Assembly: GCA_945949625.1 (NCBI GenBank)
Contig: CAMFFI010000001.1
Coordinates: forward strand, 1 to 34,455
Source: an uncultured bacterium
GTDB lineage: Bacteria > Bacillota > Clostridia > Oscillospirales > Acutalibacteraceae
Direction: 5' to 3'
Length of the DNA stretch: 34,455 nucleotides
In this document: piece after piece, positions 24,207-29,966 of the stretch
How positions within the stretch are numbered: the first letter of the stretch is position 1
Layout: each line of letters begins with the position of its first letter
Translations under genes and position numbers: made by a program
The notes under the pieces: generated by a model
What the model saw: the letters and a program-made list of their open reading frames with translations, nothing else
Told to the model about the DNA's origin: nothing
The model's database searches: none

Positions 24207-24282
24207 TTGGTTCGCATAACCCCGCCTGATGATGGCTTGCCGGTTACAAGCCGAAACGCCGTGAGGCGTCGCGGGAAACCAA
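24207..24282 (+). ncRNA. Type I hammerhead ribozyme candidate
   Basis: All core elements are present in order. CTGATGA is at 24226-24232. Stem II is GGCTTG/CAAGCC with loop CCGGTTA (24234-24252). GAAA is at 24253-24256. Stem III is CGCC/GGCG with a GTGA tetraloop (24257-24268). The cleavage triplet is GTC, cutting after C24270. Stem I has an inner helix CCCGC/GCGGG (24221-24225 with 24271-24275), an asymmetric internal loop CGCATAAC opposite A24276, and an outer helix TTGGTT/AACCAA (24207-24212 with 24277-24282). The internal loop in stem I is what natural hammerheads use to contact loop II. One extra U (24233) sits at the base of stem II. Cleavage would separate gene 2 from gene 3 on the transcript, leaving the mRNA of gene 3 with a 5'-OH end 47 nt before its ATG. 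Confidence 0.83.
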
Positions 24283-24317
24283 ATCCGAATATTATTTACT
24301 GAAAGGGGATTTTCAAA

Positions 24318-24596
24318 ATGAAACCCAAAAACATCACCCGCAAATTTACTAAAAGCGTTATTTGCTACACCCGCTTTGCCTTTGACAACGGCGCGCTTAA
24401 CGAAATTGACAATGACGAAATTGTCGTTGACTATGCCGTTGACGAAGCAGCAGCCAAAAAGGTTGTAAAGAAGTGCCTTAAATCTGACCTTTTCCGCATT
24501 GATAAAATTCGTTCTTATAATACGGTTTATGCTTGCAGTATTGAAGATTTTCTTAAGATTGCGCACCCTATTGTAGAAACCTGGGCGGCGCTTTAA
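24318..24596 (+). CDS. Island gene 3, unknown 92-aa protein
   Basis: Preceded by GAAAGGGGATTTTCAAA. The product starts MKPKNITRKFTKSVICYTRF, then has an acidic NEIDNDEIVVDYAVDEAAAKK segment (in part) and a C-terminal YACSIEDFLKIAHPI. A strand-strand-acidic-helix pattern ending in S-x-E-D/E-F-x-K-x-A is common in small proteins of gut phages, but I know no function. It lies directly behind the ribozyme candidate. Its stop codon falls in the loop of the following hairpin element. Confidence 0.7.
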   Translation: MKPKNITRKFTKSVICYTRFAFDNGALNEIDNDEIVVDYAVDEAAAKKVVKKCLKSDLFRIDKIRSYNTVYACSIEDFLKIAHPIVETWAAL

Positions 24597-24607
24597 CCGC
24601 CCTACAG
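24571..24607 (+). ncRNA. Two-stem hairpin RNA element, copy 1
   Basis: Inner stem GGGCGG/CCGCCC (24583-24588 with 24597-24602), loop CGCTTTAA, a 7-nt bulge on the 5' side, and an outer stem TTGTA/TACAG (24571-24575 with 24603-24607). TTGAAA follows. Copy 2 at 25411 has the same inner stem and trailing TTGAAA, but a different outer stem that still pairs, which suggests a selected RNA shape. Confidence 0.55.
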
Positions 24608-24669
24608 TTGAAATTGAAACCCAGGAAGCAGTTACCGAAGAACCAAAACAGGAAGAGGAGGAAACCAAA

Positions 24670-25389
24670 ATGAAAGAATTTGCAATGATTGAAAAGAGAA
24701 TCACCGAAGAAGCCGAGAAGAACACTATTGACACAGTTTTCTACATTGAAAACGGATATTTCCCGACATGGGCAGAGGAACACCGCACAGACCCCGACAG
24801 GGGCTTGAAAGCCAACAGCACAGAAACCCGGTGGAAACAGTACCAAGCCGGAACAATCAGCCGTGAAAAGGCGGTCGAGCTTGCCACCAAGAGAGCAACA
24901 AAGGAAATCGAGAAGAAAACCGCCGCAAAGCTGGCGGAGCTCGACAGGGTTGCCAATGTACCAGACCTCACCTTCATTTCCGTTTCCGTTGATTGGGTAC
25001 GCTCTCGCACTTGGGGATATAACCCCAATGTTGAAGTGAGAACCAACACCGGGACATATTACGGAACGGCGAGCGGTTGCGGCTATGATAAAGAATCCGC
25101 CGCCATTGCGGACGCTTTCAACAAGTGCGACAGTATTTTAAAAGCCCTGTACCAGCTCAAGGAAAACGGCTTGAGAGCTGGCAAGACGGACGCAAGCAAA
25201 ACAGCTTTCACAGGTGTTGACAATCGCAATATTTGCGGCTATGGCTCGGGCTATTCCGTATTGCCTTATTTTGAAGGCGGTGTCGGTGCTTCTTGCTTTT
25301 GGTCTATTCTGAAAGATTGCGGATATAAGACCAGCGGACACCACAGCAAACATAGCGATTTTTACAGCATAGAAAAGGAGGTCGCATAA
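24670..25389 (+). CDS. Island gene 4, 239-aa conserved hypothetical
   Basis: Good binding site AGGAGG 8 nt before the ATG. Residues 1-100 are helical and Lys/Glu-rich. The C-terminal half contains SVDWVRSRTWGYNPNVEVRT near 101, then TGTASGCGYDKESAAIADAF-like residues near 128 and a late FEGGVGASCFWSILKDCGY near 208. I recall this Trp/Gly/Cys-rich domain as a widespread conserved hypothetical in gut Firmicutes plasmids, ICEs and phages; no function is known to me. It is the largest protein of the island. Hairpin elements lie on both sides. Confidence 0.78.
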   Translation: MKEFAMIEKRITEEAEKNTIDTVFYIENGYFPTWAEEHRTDPDRGLKANSTETRWKQYQAGTISREKAVELATKRATKEIEKKTAAKLAELDRVANVPDLTFISVSVDWVRSRTWGYNPNVEVRTNTGTYYGTASGCGYDKESAAIADAFNKCDSILKALYQLKENGLRAGKTDASKTAFTGVDNRNICGYGSGYSVLPYFEGGVGASCFWSILKDCGYKTSGHHSKHSDFYSIEKEVA

Positions 25390-25410
25390 TGATTCGATTT
25401 ACAAGCGAGG

Positions 25411-25448
25411 ATTTGTGCCGAGGGCGGCGGCTAAACCGCCCCACAAAT
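25411..25448 (+). ncRNA. Two-stem hairpin RNA element, copy 2
   Basis: Outer stem ATTTGTG/CACAAAT (25411-25417 with 25442-25448), a 4-nt bulge CCGA, inner stem GGGCGG/CCGCCC (25422-25427 with 25436-25441) and loop CGGCTAAA. TTGAAAGGAG, the ribosome binding site of the next gene, follows at once, so folding could affect its translation. Confidence 0.6.
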
Positions 25449-25466
25449 TGAAAGGAGCAAAACACC

Positions 25467-25733
25467 ATGAAAACAAAAATCATCGCCGCCATAATCGCCG
25501 CCGTTCTACTTGTTGTACTGCTTTCAAGTACCGAAGTTTGCTTCGGTGCTTGCCTTGACAGCGACGGCAACGGCAGAATTTTCACCCGCAGCCCTTACAA
25601 TTATATCAGCTACTCCGGCGTGCCGGATGTACGCCCCGGCGACCTTATCCTTACCGTGGAATTTATAAATCCTTTTGTGGGCGAAGATGATATAATCTTC
25701 CGCTCCGACTTTATCTTGACAGAGGAGGCGTAA
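25467..25733 (+). CDS. Island gene 5, secreted small protein
   Basis: 88 aa. The start MKTKIIAAIIAAVLLVVLLS is a clear signal peptide or membrane anchor. A putative cleavage site lies before or near FGAC around residue 28. The rest includes VRPGDLILTVEFINPFVGED and may form a small beta domain. Binding site AAAGGAGC 9 nt before the ATG. No family is recognised. An exported product in a phage moron-like operon may act on the host surface. Confidence 0.7.
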   Translation: MKTKIIAAIIAAVLLVVLLSSTEVCFGACLDSDGNGRIFTRSPYNYISYSGVPDVRPGDLILTVEFINPFVGEDDIIFRSDFILTEEA

Positions 25734-25735
25734 CC

Positions 25736-25843
25736 TTGAAAAAATTTCTTTTTGCCGCACTTAAAAAAGTCGCAATCGCGTTCTTCTGGTTTAATTGGCT
25801 TTTAGCTTTCGGCAATATGACCATTTTTGACCTCTTTAGTTGA
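25736..25843 (+). CDS. Island gene 6, 35-aa membrane peptide
   Basis: TTG start 7 nt after GAGGAGG, which lies in the last codons of gene 5. The peptide is basic then hydrophobic (KKFLFAALKKVAIAFFWFNW, then LLAFGNMTIFDLFS), a single membrane span. It is too short to assign. The strong binding site and the terminator 20 nt after the stop support it. Confidence 0.6.
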   Translation: MKKFLFAALKKVAIAFFWFNWLLAFGNMTIFDLFS

Positions 25844-25863
25844 CAGCTTACCGTTTTTATGCC

Positions 25864-25886
25864 GCCCTGCATTAGCAGGGCTTTTT
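25864..25886 (+). terminator. Terminator of the plus-strand island
   Basis: GCCCTGC / GCAGGGC stem with an ATTA loop followed by TTTTTC. It closes the rightward transcript 20 nt past the last gene. Confidence 0.88.
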
Positions 25887-25957
25887 CTTTCCGCCGCTTT
25901 TTTTGGCTTTCTTACAAGGCATAAATAAAATCCCTCTTTTCAAAATATTTTTATAAC

Positions 25958-25991
25958 AAAAAAGCACCCGTTTTTAAGCAGGTGCTTTTTT
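25958..25991. terminator. Bidirectional terminator between island and early block
   Basis: AAAAAAGCACC / GGTGCTTTTTT stem around a 12-nt loop. The A and T runs give it a U-tract in both directions, so it can stop both the island transcript and the leftward early transcript that ends with the late regulator gene. An AT palindrome TTATAATATTATAA (26084-26097) lies between it and that gene. Confidence 0.8.
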
Positions 25992-26105
25992 GCCAAAATT
26001 TAAGGAGTGCAAAAAAATGAAAGAACTACTATTATGACAAAATCGTATGTGGCTATGTGACTTTTCATCTCTCCACGATATTATTATAATATTATAAAAG
26101 TATCA

Positions 26106-26531
26106 TCAAGTCCCAACTTTAAAACTTATATGCTCAATTCCTTGCCTTGCAAAGCGAAAAATCTGCGACCGCGAATAGCAAAGCTTAAAGCAAAGCGATT
26201 GAAAGCTTTTCCCCTGTATATAGTGCCCGTAAATCACGCTTCGCTCCCTTTCGTCTTTAAGAGCTGAAACAGCAGAAAAAATCTTCGTCTTTATTTCCTC
26301 GCGCTCCGCTTCCTCTGCCAAAAGCCGCATTTTTATATCGTCAAGCCGCTCAACACATCGCTGAAGCTTTGCCGTGTCTACCGCATATCCTCCGCCGCCG
26401 TCCATAGCTATGGTGGCGGTTATTTTTTCGGCTTCGCTCTCAAGCTCCCTGACCATCTCACGAAGCCGCTTTATGGAATCCGGCGTTTTTCGGTATTGCT
26501 CAAGAATCTTTTTCTTTTCCCTGTAATCCAC
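26106..26531 (-). CDS. Late transcription regulator, ArpU/DUF1492-type
   Basis: 141 aa from a GTG preceded by GGAGAGCGAAC. The N-terminal ~75 residues form a long helix. From about 90 the protein reads ALKDERERSVIYGHYIQGKS followed by a helix-turn-helix (SLCFKLCYSRSQIFRFARQG). That is the sigma region 4-like arrangement of ArpU/RinA/DUF1492 phage proteins, which switch on late genes. It is the last gene of the early block, the usual position in Clostridia phages, with the terminase genes next in this direction beyond the inserted island. Confidence 0.82.
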   Translation of the reverse strand: MDYREKKKILEQYRKTPDSIKRLREMVRELESEAEKITATIAMDGGGGYAVDTAKLQRCVERLDDIKMRLLAEEAEREEIKTKIFSAVSALKDERERSVIYGHYIQGKSFQSLCFKLCYSRSQIFRFARQGIEHISFKVGT

Positions 26532-26907
26532 GTTCGCTCTCCTCTATGTACTCTTTAAGCGCTACAATTACACTTTCTTTATCAAGCTCCATACGGCGGC
26601 GCACCTGCGCGTCGTGCGCTTCAAGCAAATCCACTTTGTCATCAATGGAAATGCTTCCGTCCGGTGCTGTCGCTCCGTCTCTCTGCTTAATAAGTTCCGC
26701 ATACGTCCGGCAATAAAACTCGCGGAATTTTGGCTTATATAATATCGTGCTTCCGTCTTTGCGCAGGTTTGCGTTATACATCGCAGTCAAAAGAAGCGAA
26801 AGCATAAAGTCAAAGCCGCACCTTGTGTCCTCACATCTTCGCTGCTCAAATCCTTCTTTAACTCCCTGCTGATACGCAACAGCAGGGTTTCTTGATATTT
26901 TTTGCAT
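26500..26907 (-). CDS. Unknown helical protein upstream of late regulator
   Basis: 135 aa from the ATG at 26907 preceded by GGGAGTGAAAAA; an earlier TTG at 26931 has no site. Residues 12-60 include GVKEGFEQRRCEDTRCGFDF and MLSLLLTAMYNANL, and the C-terminus is a charged helix. No family is recognised. The stop overlaps the regulator gene by 32 nt, so the two are tightly linked and may act together. Confidence 0.65.
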   Translation of the reverse strand: MQKISRNPAVAYQQGVKEGFEQRRCEDTRCGFDFMLSLLLTAMYNANLRKDGSTILYKPKFREFYCRTYAELIKQRDGATAPDGSISIDDKVDLLEAHDAQVRRRMELDKESVIVALKEYIEESERGLQGKEKDS

Positions 26908-26927
26908 TTTTTCACTCCCTTTCGTGC

Positions 26928-27536
26928 TCAAAGCTTTATTTTTCCGCTTTCAAGCGCTTCCACATATTTTCCGTATGTCATACCGTGCTCAAAAGCCGCT
27001 TTTGCTATGCTCCAAAGGTCACGCCCCGTGCTCAAAAGCTTTTCGTTCGTGCTCGCGGTCTTTTCCTGCGTGCTCAAAAGTATTTCATCCGTGCTCAAAT
27101 CATCATCTTCGTAAAAATCTTTACGAAATCTTTTTCTGTATGCCTTCTGCTGGTCAAGTTTGGCTTTTTTCCGGCACTCGTCAGAGCAATATTTGCCGCT
27201 TGCGTGAGCAATAAAGCTTTTCCCACATACTGCGCATATTGCTTCGTGCCCTTTTCTTTCTCTTGGCACATAGCTCGCACTAAATCTTTCTTTTTTCGCA
27301 TTTTTCCGGCATTCATCAGAACAGTATTTGCCTGCCGCTTTAGAAATAAAACTTTTTCCGCATACAACGCATATTGCTTCGTGTTCTTTCCCTTTAGGAA
27401 CATATTTCTCTCTGTTTCTTTTATACATCGCCTTAAGCCTGCAATCGTAAGAACAGTAAAGCTGATTTTTATTTACTGACTTGAATTTCTTCCCGCAATA
27501 CAGGCATTTTTTAGTCTCGCCTTTTTTTGCTCCCAT
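26928..27536 (-). CDS. Triple zinc-finger protein
   Basis: 202 aa. Three tandem zinc modules: CLYCGKKFKSVNKNQLYCSY at residue 11, CVVCGKSF...YCSDEC near 56 and CAVCGKSF...YCSDEC near 97. Each has the form CxxCGKxF, 8-11 residues, YCSxxC. After residue 145 a linker of STxE-type units (LSTDEILLSTQEKTASTNEK) follows, then a helical end (SIAKAAFEHGMTYGKYVEAL). This layout suggests a DNA- or RNA-binding phage protein. An 18-nt part of the linker is identical to a stretch in the giant virion gene. The ATG follows AAGGAGTG. Confidence 0.8.
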   Translation of the reverse strand: MGAKKGETKKCLYCGKKFKSVNKNQLYCSYDCRLKAMYKRNREKYVPKGKEHEAICVVCGKSFISKAAGKYCSDECRKNAKKERFSASYVPRERKGHEAICAVCGKSFIAHASGKYCSDECRKKAKLDQQKAYRKRFRKDFYEDDDLSTDEILLSTQEKTASTNEKLLSTGRDLWSIAKAAFEHGMTYGKYVEALESGKIKL

Positions 27537-27547
27537 TTTTACACTCC

Positions 27548-27649
27548 TTAATCTCTCCAGTTGTCGTGGCAGTCCTCATCGTCCGTAAAAGCACTCATCA
27601 AGAACCCGCCTATAACAAATCCAATGCCGAAAGCTATTAAATATCCCAT
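27548..27649 (-). CDS. 33-aa membrane peptide, paralog A
   Basis: Begins MGYLIAFGIGFVIGGFLMSA and continues FTDDEDCHDNWRD. It is one glycine-zipper-like membrane span with an acidic tail. Preceded by GAGGGCGCAGAA. The peptide at 28143-28223 shares MGYLIAFGxGF, GGFLM and the following TD. Both follow a MazG-like gene. Function unknown; the repeated conservation supports expression. Confidence 0.7.
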   Translation of the reverse strand: MGYLIAFGIGFVIGGFLMSAFTDDEDCHDNWRD

Positions 27650-27663
27650 TTCTGCGCCCTCTT

Positions 27664-27936
27664 TCAGTATTTTTTGCCGTGCCGATAAGGGCGCTTTGTG
27701 TTGTAATCGTGCTTTTCCGCTATAACCTTTTCGGGGTCTATGCCCTTTGCGCCGAACCAGTCAAGTATTCGGATAACGCAGTCCGCCATTTTTGTGGCAA
27801 CTCCCTCCTCCGGAAGCGTATCAAGCTTTTCAAGCACAAAATTTACGCCATCTGTGAACCCCTCGTCGTATTCGTGATGTCCTGTTGCTGTCCATCTTAC
27901 CACTTCAAGCGGCTCAACATTTTTATAAATTGCCAT
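27664..27936 (-). CDS. MazG-like protein, truncated paralog
   Basis: 90 aa from the ATG at 27936. The C-terminal half, KMADCVIRILDWFGAKGIDP and a final TKRPYRHGKKY, closely matches the gene at 28236. The N-terminal half (EVVRWTATGHHEYDEGFTDG) is different and lacks the ELSEALEE metal-binding helix. MazG-type enzymes hydrolyse nucleoside triphosphates. Without that helix this copy probably is inactive or works as a regulator or partner. It overlaps the upstream zinc protein gene by 14 nt. Confidence 0.72.
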   Translation of the reverse strand: MAIYKNVEPLEVVRWTATGHHEYDEGFTDGVNFVLEKLDTLPEEGVATKMADCVIRILDWFGAKGIDPEKVIAEKHDYNTKRPYRHGKKY

Positions 27937-28138
27937 CCCGTCTACACTCCTTGAATATTTTGTTGTAGCATTCTCCGCAAATATCAATTACACTTTCTTC
28001 GTTTACCGCCACATTCTCTCCTCTGTACATCAGTTCTTTGCCGTTTTGCTCGATAATCTTGTATTCGCGAAGTTGTGCTCGCCAAGGATTTTTCACTTCT
28101 TTTCCGCAAATATCACATCTGTATACTATTTTCCGCAT
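27923..28138 (-). CDS. Zinc-binding protein with two CxxC pairs
   Basis: 71 aa. The first pair is CDICGK at residue 8 and the second CGECYN at residue 54, enough for one zinc site, with a basic stretch (KNPWRAQLREYKI) and strands between. The ATG follows GGAGGGTTGAGGAA. It lies between the two MazG-like modules. Function unknown; it could bind nucleic acid. Confidence 0.72.
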   Translation of the reverse strand: MRKIVYRCDICGKEVKNPWRAQLREYKIIEQNGKELMYRGENVAVNEESVIDICGECYNKIFKECRRDGNL

Positions 28139-28142
28139 TTCC

Positions 28143-28223
28143 TCAACCCTCCTTATCCGTCAGCGCCGCCATCAAAAAACCGCCCAGGATAAACCCCGGT
28201 CCGAAAGCTATTAAATACCCCAT
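28143..28223 (-). CDS. 26-aa membrane peptide, paralog B
   Basis: MGYLIAFGPGFILGGFLMAA then LTDKEG. The ATG is 7 nt after GGAGG. The twin of the peptide at 27548-27649, with a shorter tail, again directly after a MazG-like gene. Too small for most gene callers. Confidence 0.7.
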   Translation of the reverse strand: MGYLIAFGPGFILGGFLMAALTDKEG

Positions 28224-28235
28224 CTTTCCGCCTCC

Positions 28236-28553
28236 TCAATAATTCTTCCCGTGCTTGTACGGTCTTGTTTCGTTATATGCGTGCTTTGTGGCTATAACAT
28301 CTTCGGCGTCTATGTTTTCCTTGCCCATCCAGTCCAGTATGCGGATAATGCAGTCTGCCATTTCAACCGCTTTGCCCTCGGGCTTGCCGTCTTGCATATA
28401 TATCAGCGGCTTGCCCGCTCTGTCCTCCTCCAAGGCCTCCGAAAGCTCGCTGTGGCAAAGTGCCACAATTTCCGCAAAGCTTTTTTCATTTTCCCAAAAT
28501 CCGTGATTTACCGCGTTTTCGTGTATTTTTTCTGCCCATTCCTTAATTGTCAT
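28236..28553 (-). CDS. MazG-like NTP pyrophosphohydrolase
   Basis: 105 aa, the typical size of a single-domain MazG-like protein. The metal-binding helix reads CHSELSEALEE near residue 33 and the second acidic helix VEMADCIIRILDWMG near 63, followed by a C-terminal RPYKHGKNY. Such enzymes cleave NTPs or dNTPs to the monophosphate, or lower (p)ppGpp-related signals. In phages they are thought to adjust nucleotide pools. The ATG follows GGAGGGCAAATAA and starts directly behind the glucosaminidase-like gene. Confidence 0.85.
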   Translation of the reverse strand: MTIKEWAEKIHENAVNHGFWENEKSFAEIVALCHSELSEALEEDRAGKPLIYMQDGKPEGKAVEMADCIIRILDWMGKENIDAEDVIATKHAYNETRPYKHGKNY

Positions 28554-29120
28554 TTATTTGCCCTCCAAAATGCTGTCAAAAATATAGTTTACTCTTTTTG
28601 CCCAGTCTTCGTCACACCAACAAACTGAAACGCCCTCTACCGTTGCACCGTGATAATACTTTCTGTTTTCCGATATGTAGTGTTTTGCTATGTACTCTGC
28701 AACATAATCAATACACTCCGGCACGCTTTCAAAGCTTTTTTTGCCAAACCCGAATATGTTGTTCTCCCGGAAGCAGTACCGCCCCCAGCCGCTCTCCTGC
28801 GCCGCAATCGCCGCAAGAAACGCAGCGTTTACTCCGTGCTTTTGCTCTGCTTCGATAAAATATCCGGCATACGGCACAAGGTCATATTTAAGCGCTGCGC
28901 AAAGCTCCTTTTCACTCATTCCGCAGGGCTTGTCCAGTTCTCTGTTCCTTTCTGCGCCGTCTGAAAGGCTCTGCAAGGCATTTTCATTTTCGGGTGTCAA
29001 ATTTACCGTGCGAACAATAATAATTCCGTCCTGCCCCTGCTCTGCCTTGCCTGCGGCAAATGTAGGAACAGCAAGCAAAAGCAAAATCAAAATGCCGATT
29101 ATAAATGCCGTAAATCTCAT
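28554..29120 (-). CDS. Secreted glucosaminidase-like (GH73-type) protein
   Basis: 188 aa. The N-terminus MRFTAFIIGILILLLLAVPT with a cleavage-like AFAAG after it is a signal peptide. The domain from about 85 reads FIEAEQKHGVNAAFLAAIAA, QESGWG with the likely catalytic Glu, and NNIFGFG, then SFESVPECIDYVAEYI. This is the mannosyl-glycoprotein endo-beta-N-acetylglucosaminidase/GH73 pattern. It should cut the peptidoglycan glycan strand outside the cell membrane. Position in the early block, away from the holin/M23 cassette, is odd for a lysin. Remodelling of the wall or superinfection control is possible. ATG overlaps the RusA stop. Confidence 0.8.
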   Translation of the reverse strand: MRFTAFIIGILILLLLAVPTFAAGKAEQGQDGIIIVRTVNLTPENENALQSLSDGAERNRELDKPCGMSEKELCAALKYDLVPYAGYFIEAEQKHGVNAAFLAAIAAQESGWGRYCFRENNIFGFGKKSFESVPECIDYVAEYIAKHYISENRKYYHGATVEGVSVCWCDEDWAKRVNYIFDSILEGK

Positions 29121-29521
29121 TCTTTGTTTTCCTCCACCTCGTTAATGTCGACAACCACTCTGCTTTGCTCCGCATAAAACTTTTGGCAGGTCAGAGACAC
29201 AACCTGTTTGTCGTCCTCATAGGCAACGCCGTTCAAAGCATCGAGCACGATTTTTTCTATATTGTCGCAATCCGGCTTTGACGGATAATATTGCCCTATA
29301 AGCTCCTCCCTCTTCTTTTTTGGCAGAGCTTTCTGCGGCTCCGTGTATGCCACAATGTCAACCTTAACATTTCCCTCAAACCGCCTGTTCCGGCACTGCC
29401 GCGCATACTCAAATTTTACCCTGTCCTCGTATTCCTTGGTGGCGGGGGCGGTGTATGTCCGCCCCTGTCCGAACCTCGGTCTGTCCTTGCCCTTGGGCTT
29501 GCCGTAAATAGTAAACTGCAT
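29117..29521 (-). CDS. rusA: RusA-family Holliday junction resolvase
   Basis: 134 aa. Contains GKPKGKDRPRFGQGRTYTAP at the start, YPSKPDCDNIEKIVLDALNG near 79 and YEDDKQVV near 102. The Asp residues in PDCDN and DDKQ are the metal-binding positions of the family. RusA dimers cut Holliday junctions and branched DNA before packaging. The length is normal. The ATG follows GGAGGGCTGAAAA. It belongs with the SSB and annealing protein functionally. Confidence 0.93.
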   Translation of the reverse strand: MQFTIYGKPKGKDRPRFGQGRTYTAPATKEYEDRVKFEYARQCRNRRFEGNVKVDIVAYTEPQKALPKKKREELIGQYYPSKPDCDNIEKIVLDALNGVAYEDDKQVVSLTCQKFYAEQSRVVVDINEVEENKE

Positions 29522-29524
29522 TTT

Positions 29525-29815
29525 TCAGCCCTCCTTTTCGTCCATCTTTGCTCCGCAGTGGGGACAGTAGTCACTATCCCAACATTCCTCGATACACCAC
29601 CCACAATTTGAGCACTTTGTTACACCACAATCAGGGTATCTTATCCAATGCGCATGAACAACCGGTTTTGCTTCAACTTTTGGGCAATCCATAATAGCAT
29701 CACCGACTTGAAACAATGCTGTCAAGCCATTTACTTTTTTGTCTTTTTTGCAAAAATCAATCATTTTTGATAATTTTTTTAACAACACTTCCGCATCAAT
29801 AAGCATTTCAGCCAT
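29525..29815 (-). CDS. Zinc-ribbon protein, paralog 1
   Basis: 96 aa from the ATG at 29815 with AAGGTGCTGACA upstream; the frame extends further 5' without a site. The C-terminal half has HWIRYPDCGVTKCSNCGWCI and DYCPHCGAKMDEKEG, a zinc ribbon. A similar protein is encoded at 30363-30692. Short proteins of this type are very common in Clostridia phages, with no known role. Confidence 0.72.
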   Translation of the reverse strand: MAEMLIDAEVLLKKLSKMIDFCKKDKKVNGLTALFQVGDAIMDCPKVEAKPVVHAHWIRYPDCGVTKCSNCGWCIEECWDSDYCPHCGAKMDEKEG

Positions 29816-29960
29816 TGTCAGCACCTTCTTTCTTCCTCTTTGTTTCACGTACACCGTGGTATATGTTGCATAGTGGGCATTTCCACTTTTTCTTAGTCAA
29901 CTCAACCGTTCTTTCCATTCCACAGAATGGACATTTTACAATCGTAAACCATGTATTCAT
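29808..29960 (-). CDS. 50-aa zinc-ribbon protein
   Basis: Begins MNTWFTIVKCPFCGMERTVE and contains CPLCNIYHGVRE: two CPxC knuckles about 19 residues apart, one zinc ribbon. The C-terminus is Lys/Arg-rich and ends in KEGADNG. The 3' end overlaps the next start by 8 nt and supplies its binding site. AAGGTGATGACTG lies upstream of the ATG. Confidence 0.72.
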   Translation of the reverse strand: MNTWFTIVKCPFCGMERTVELTKKKWKCPLCNIYHGVRETKRKKEGADNG

Positions 29961-29966
29961 CAGTCA

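Noticed and set aside
25389..25449. 20-codon plus-strand frame (MIRFTSEDLCRGRRLNRPTN) after island gene 4.
   Set aside because: It overlaps the hairpin element, and its apparent coupling (TAATG) is weak evidence at this length; RNA structure explains the conservation better.
26017..26037. Six-codon frame MKELLL after AAGGAGTGCAAAAAA.
   Set aside because: The binding site is good but the peptide is too short to support without conservation data; noted only as a possible leader remnant.
26084..26097. Palindrome TTATAATATTATAA just past the late regulator gene.
   Set aside because: It is purely A/T in an AT-rich gap, so chance occurrence is likely; not claimed as an operator.
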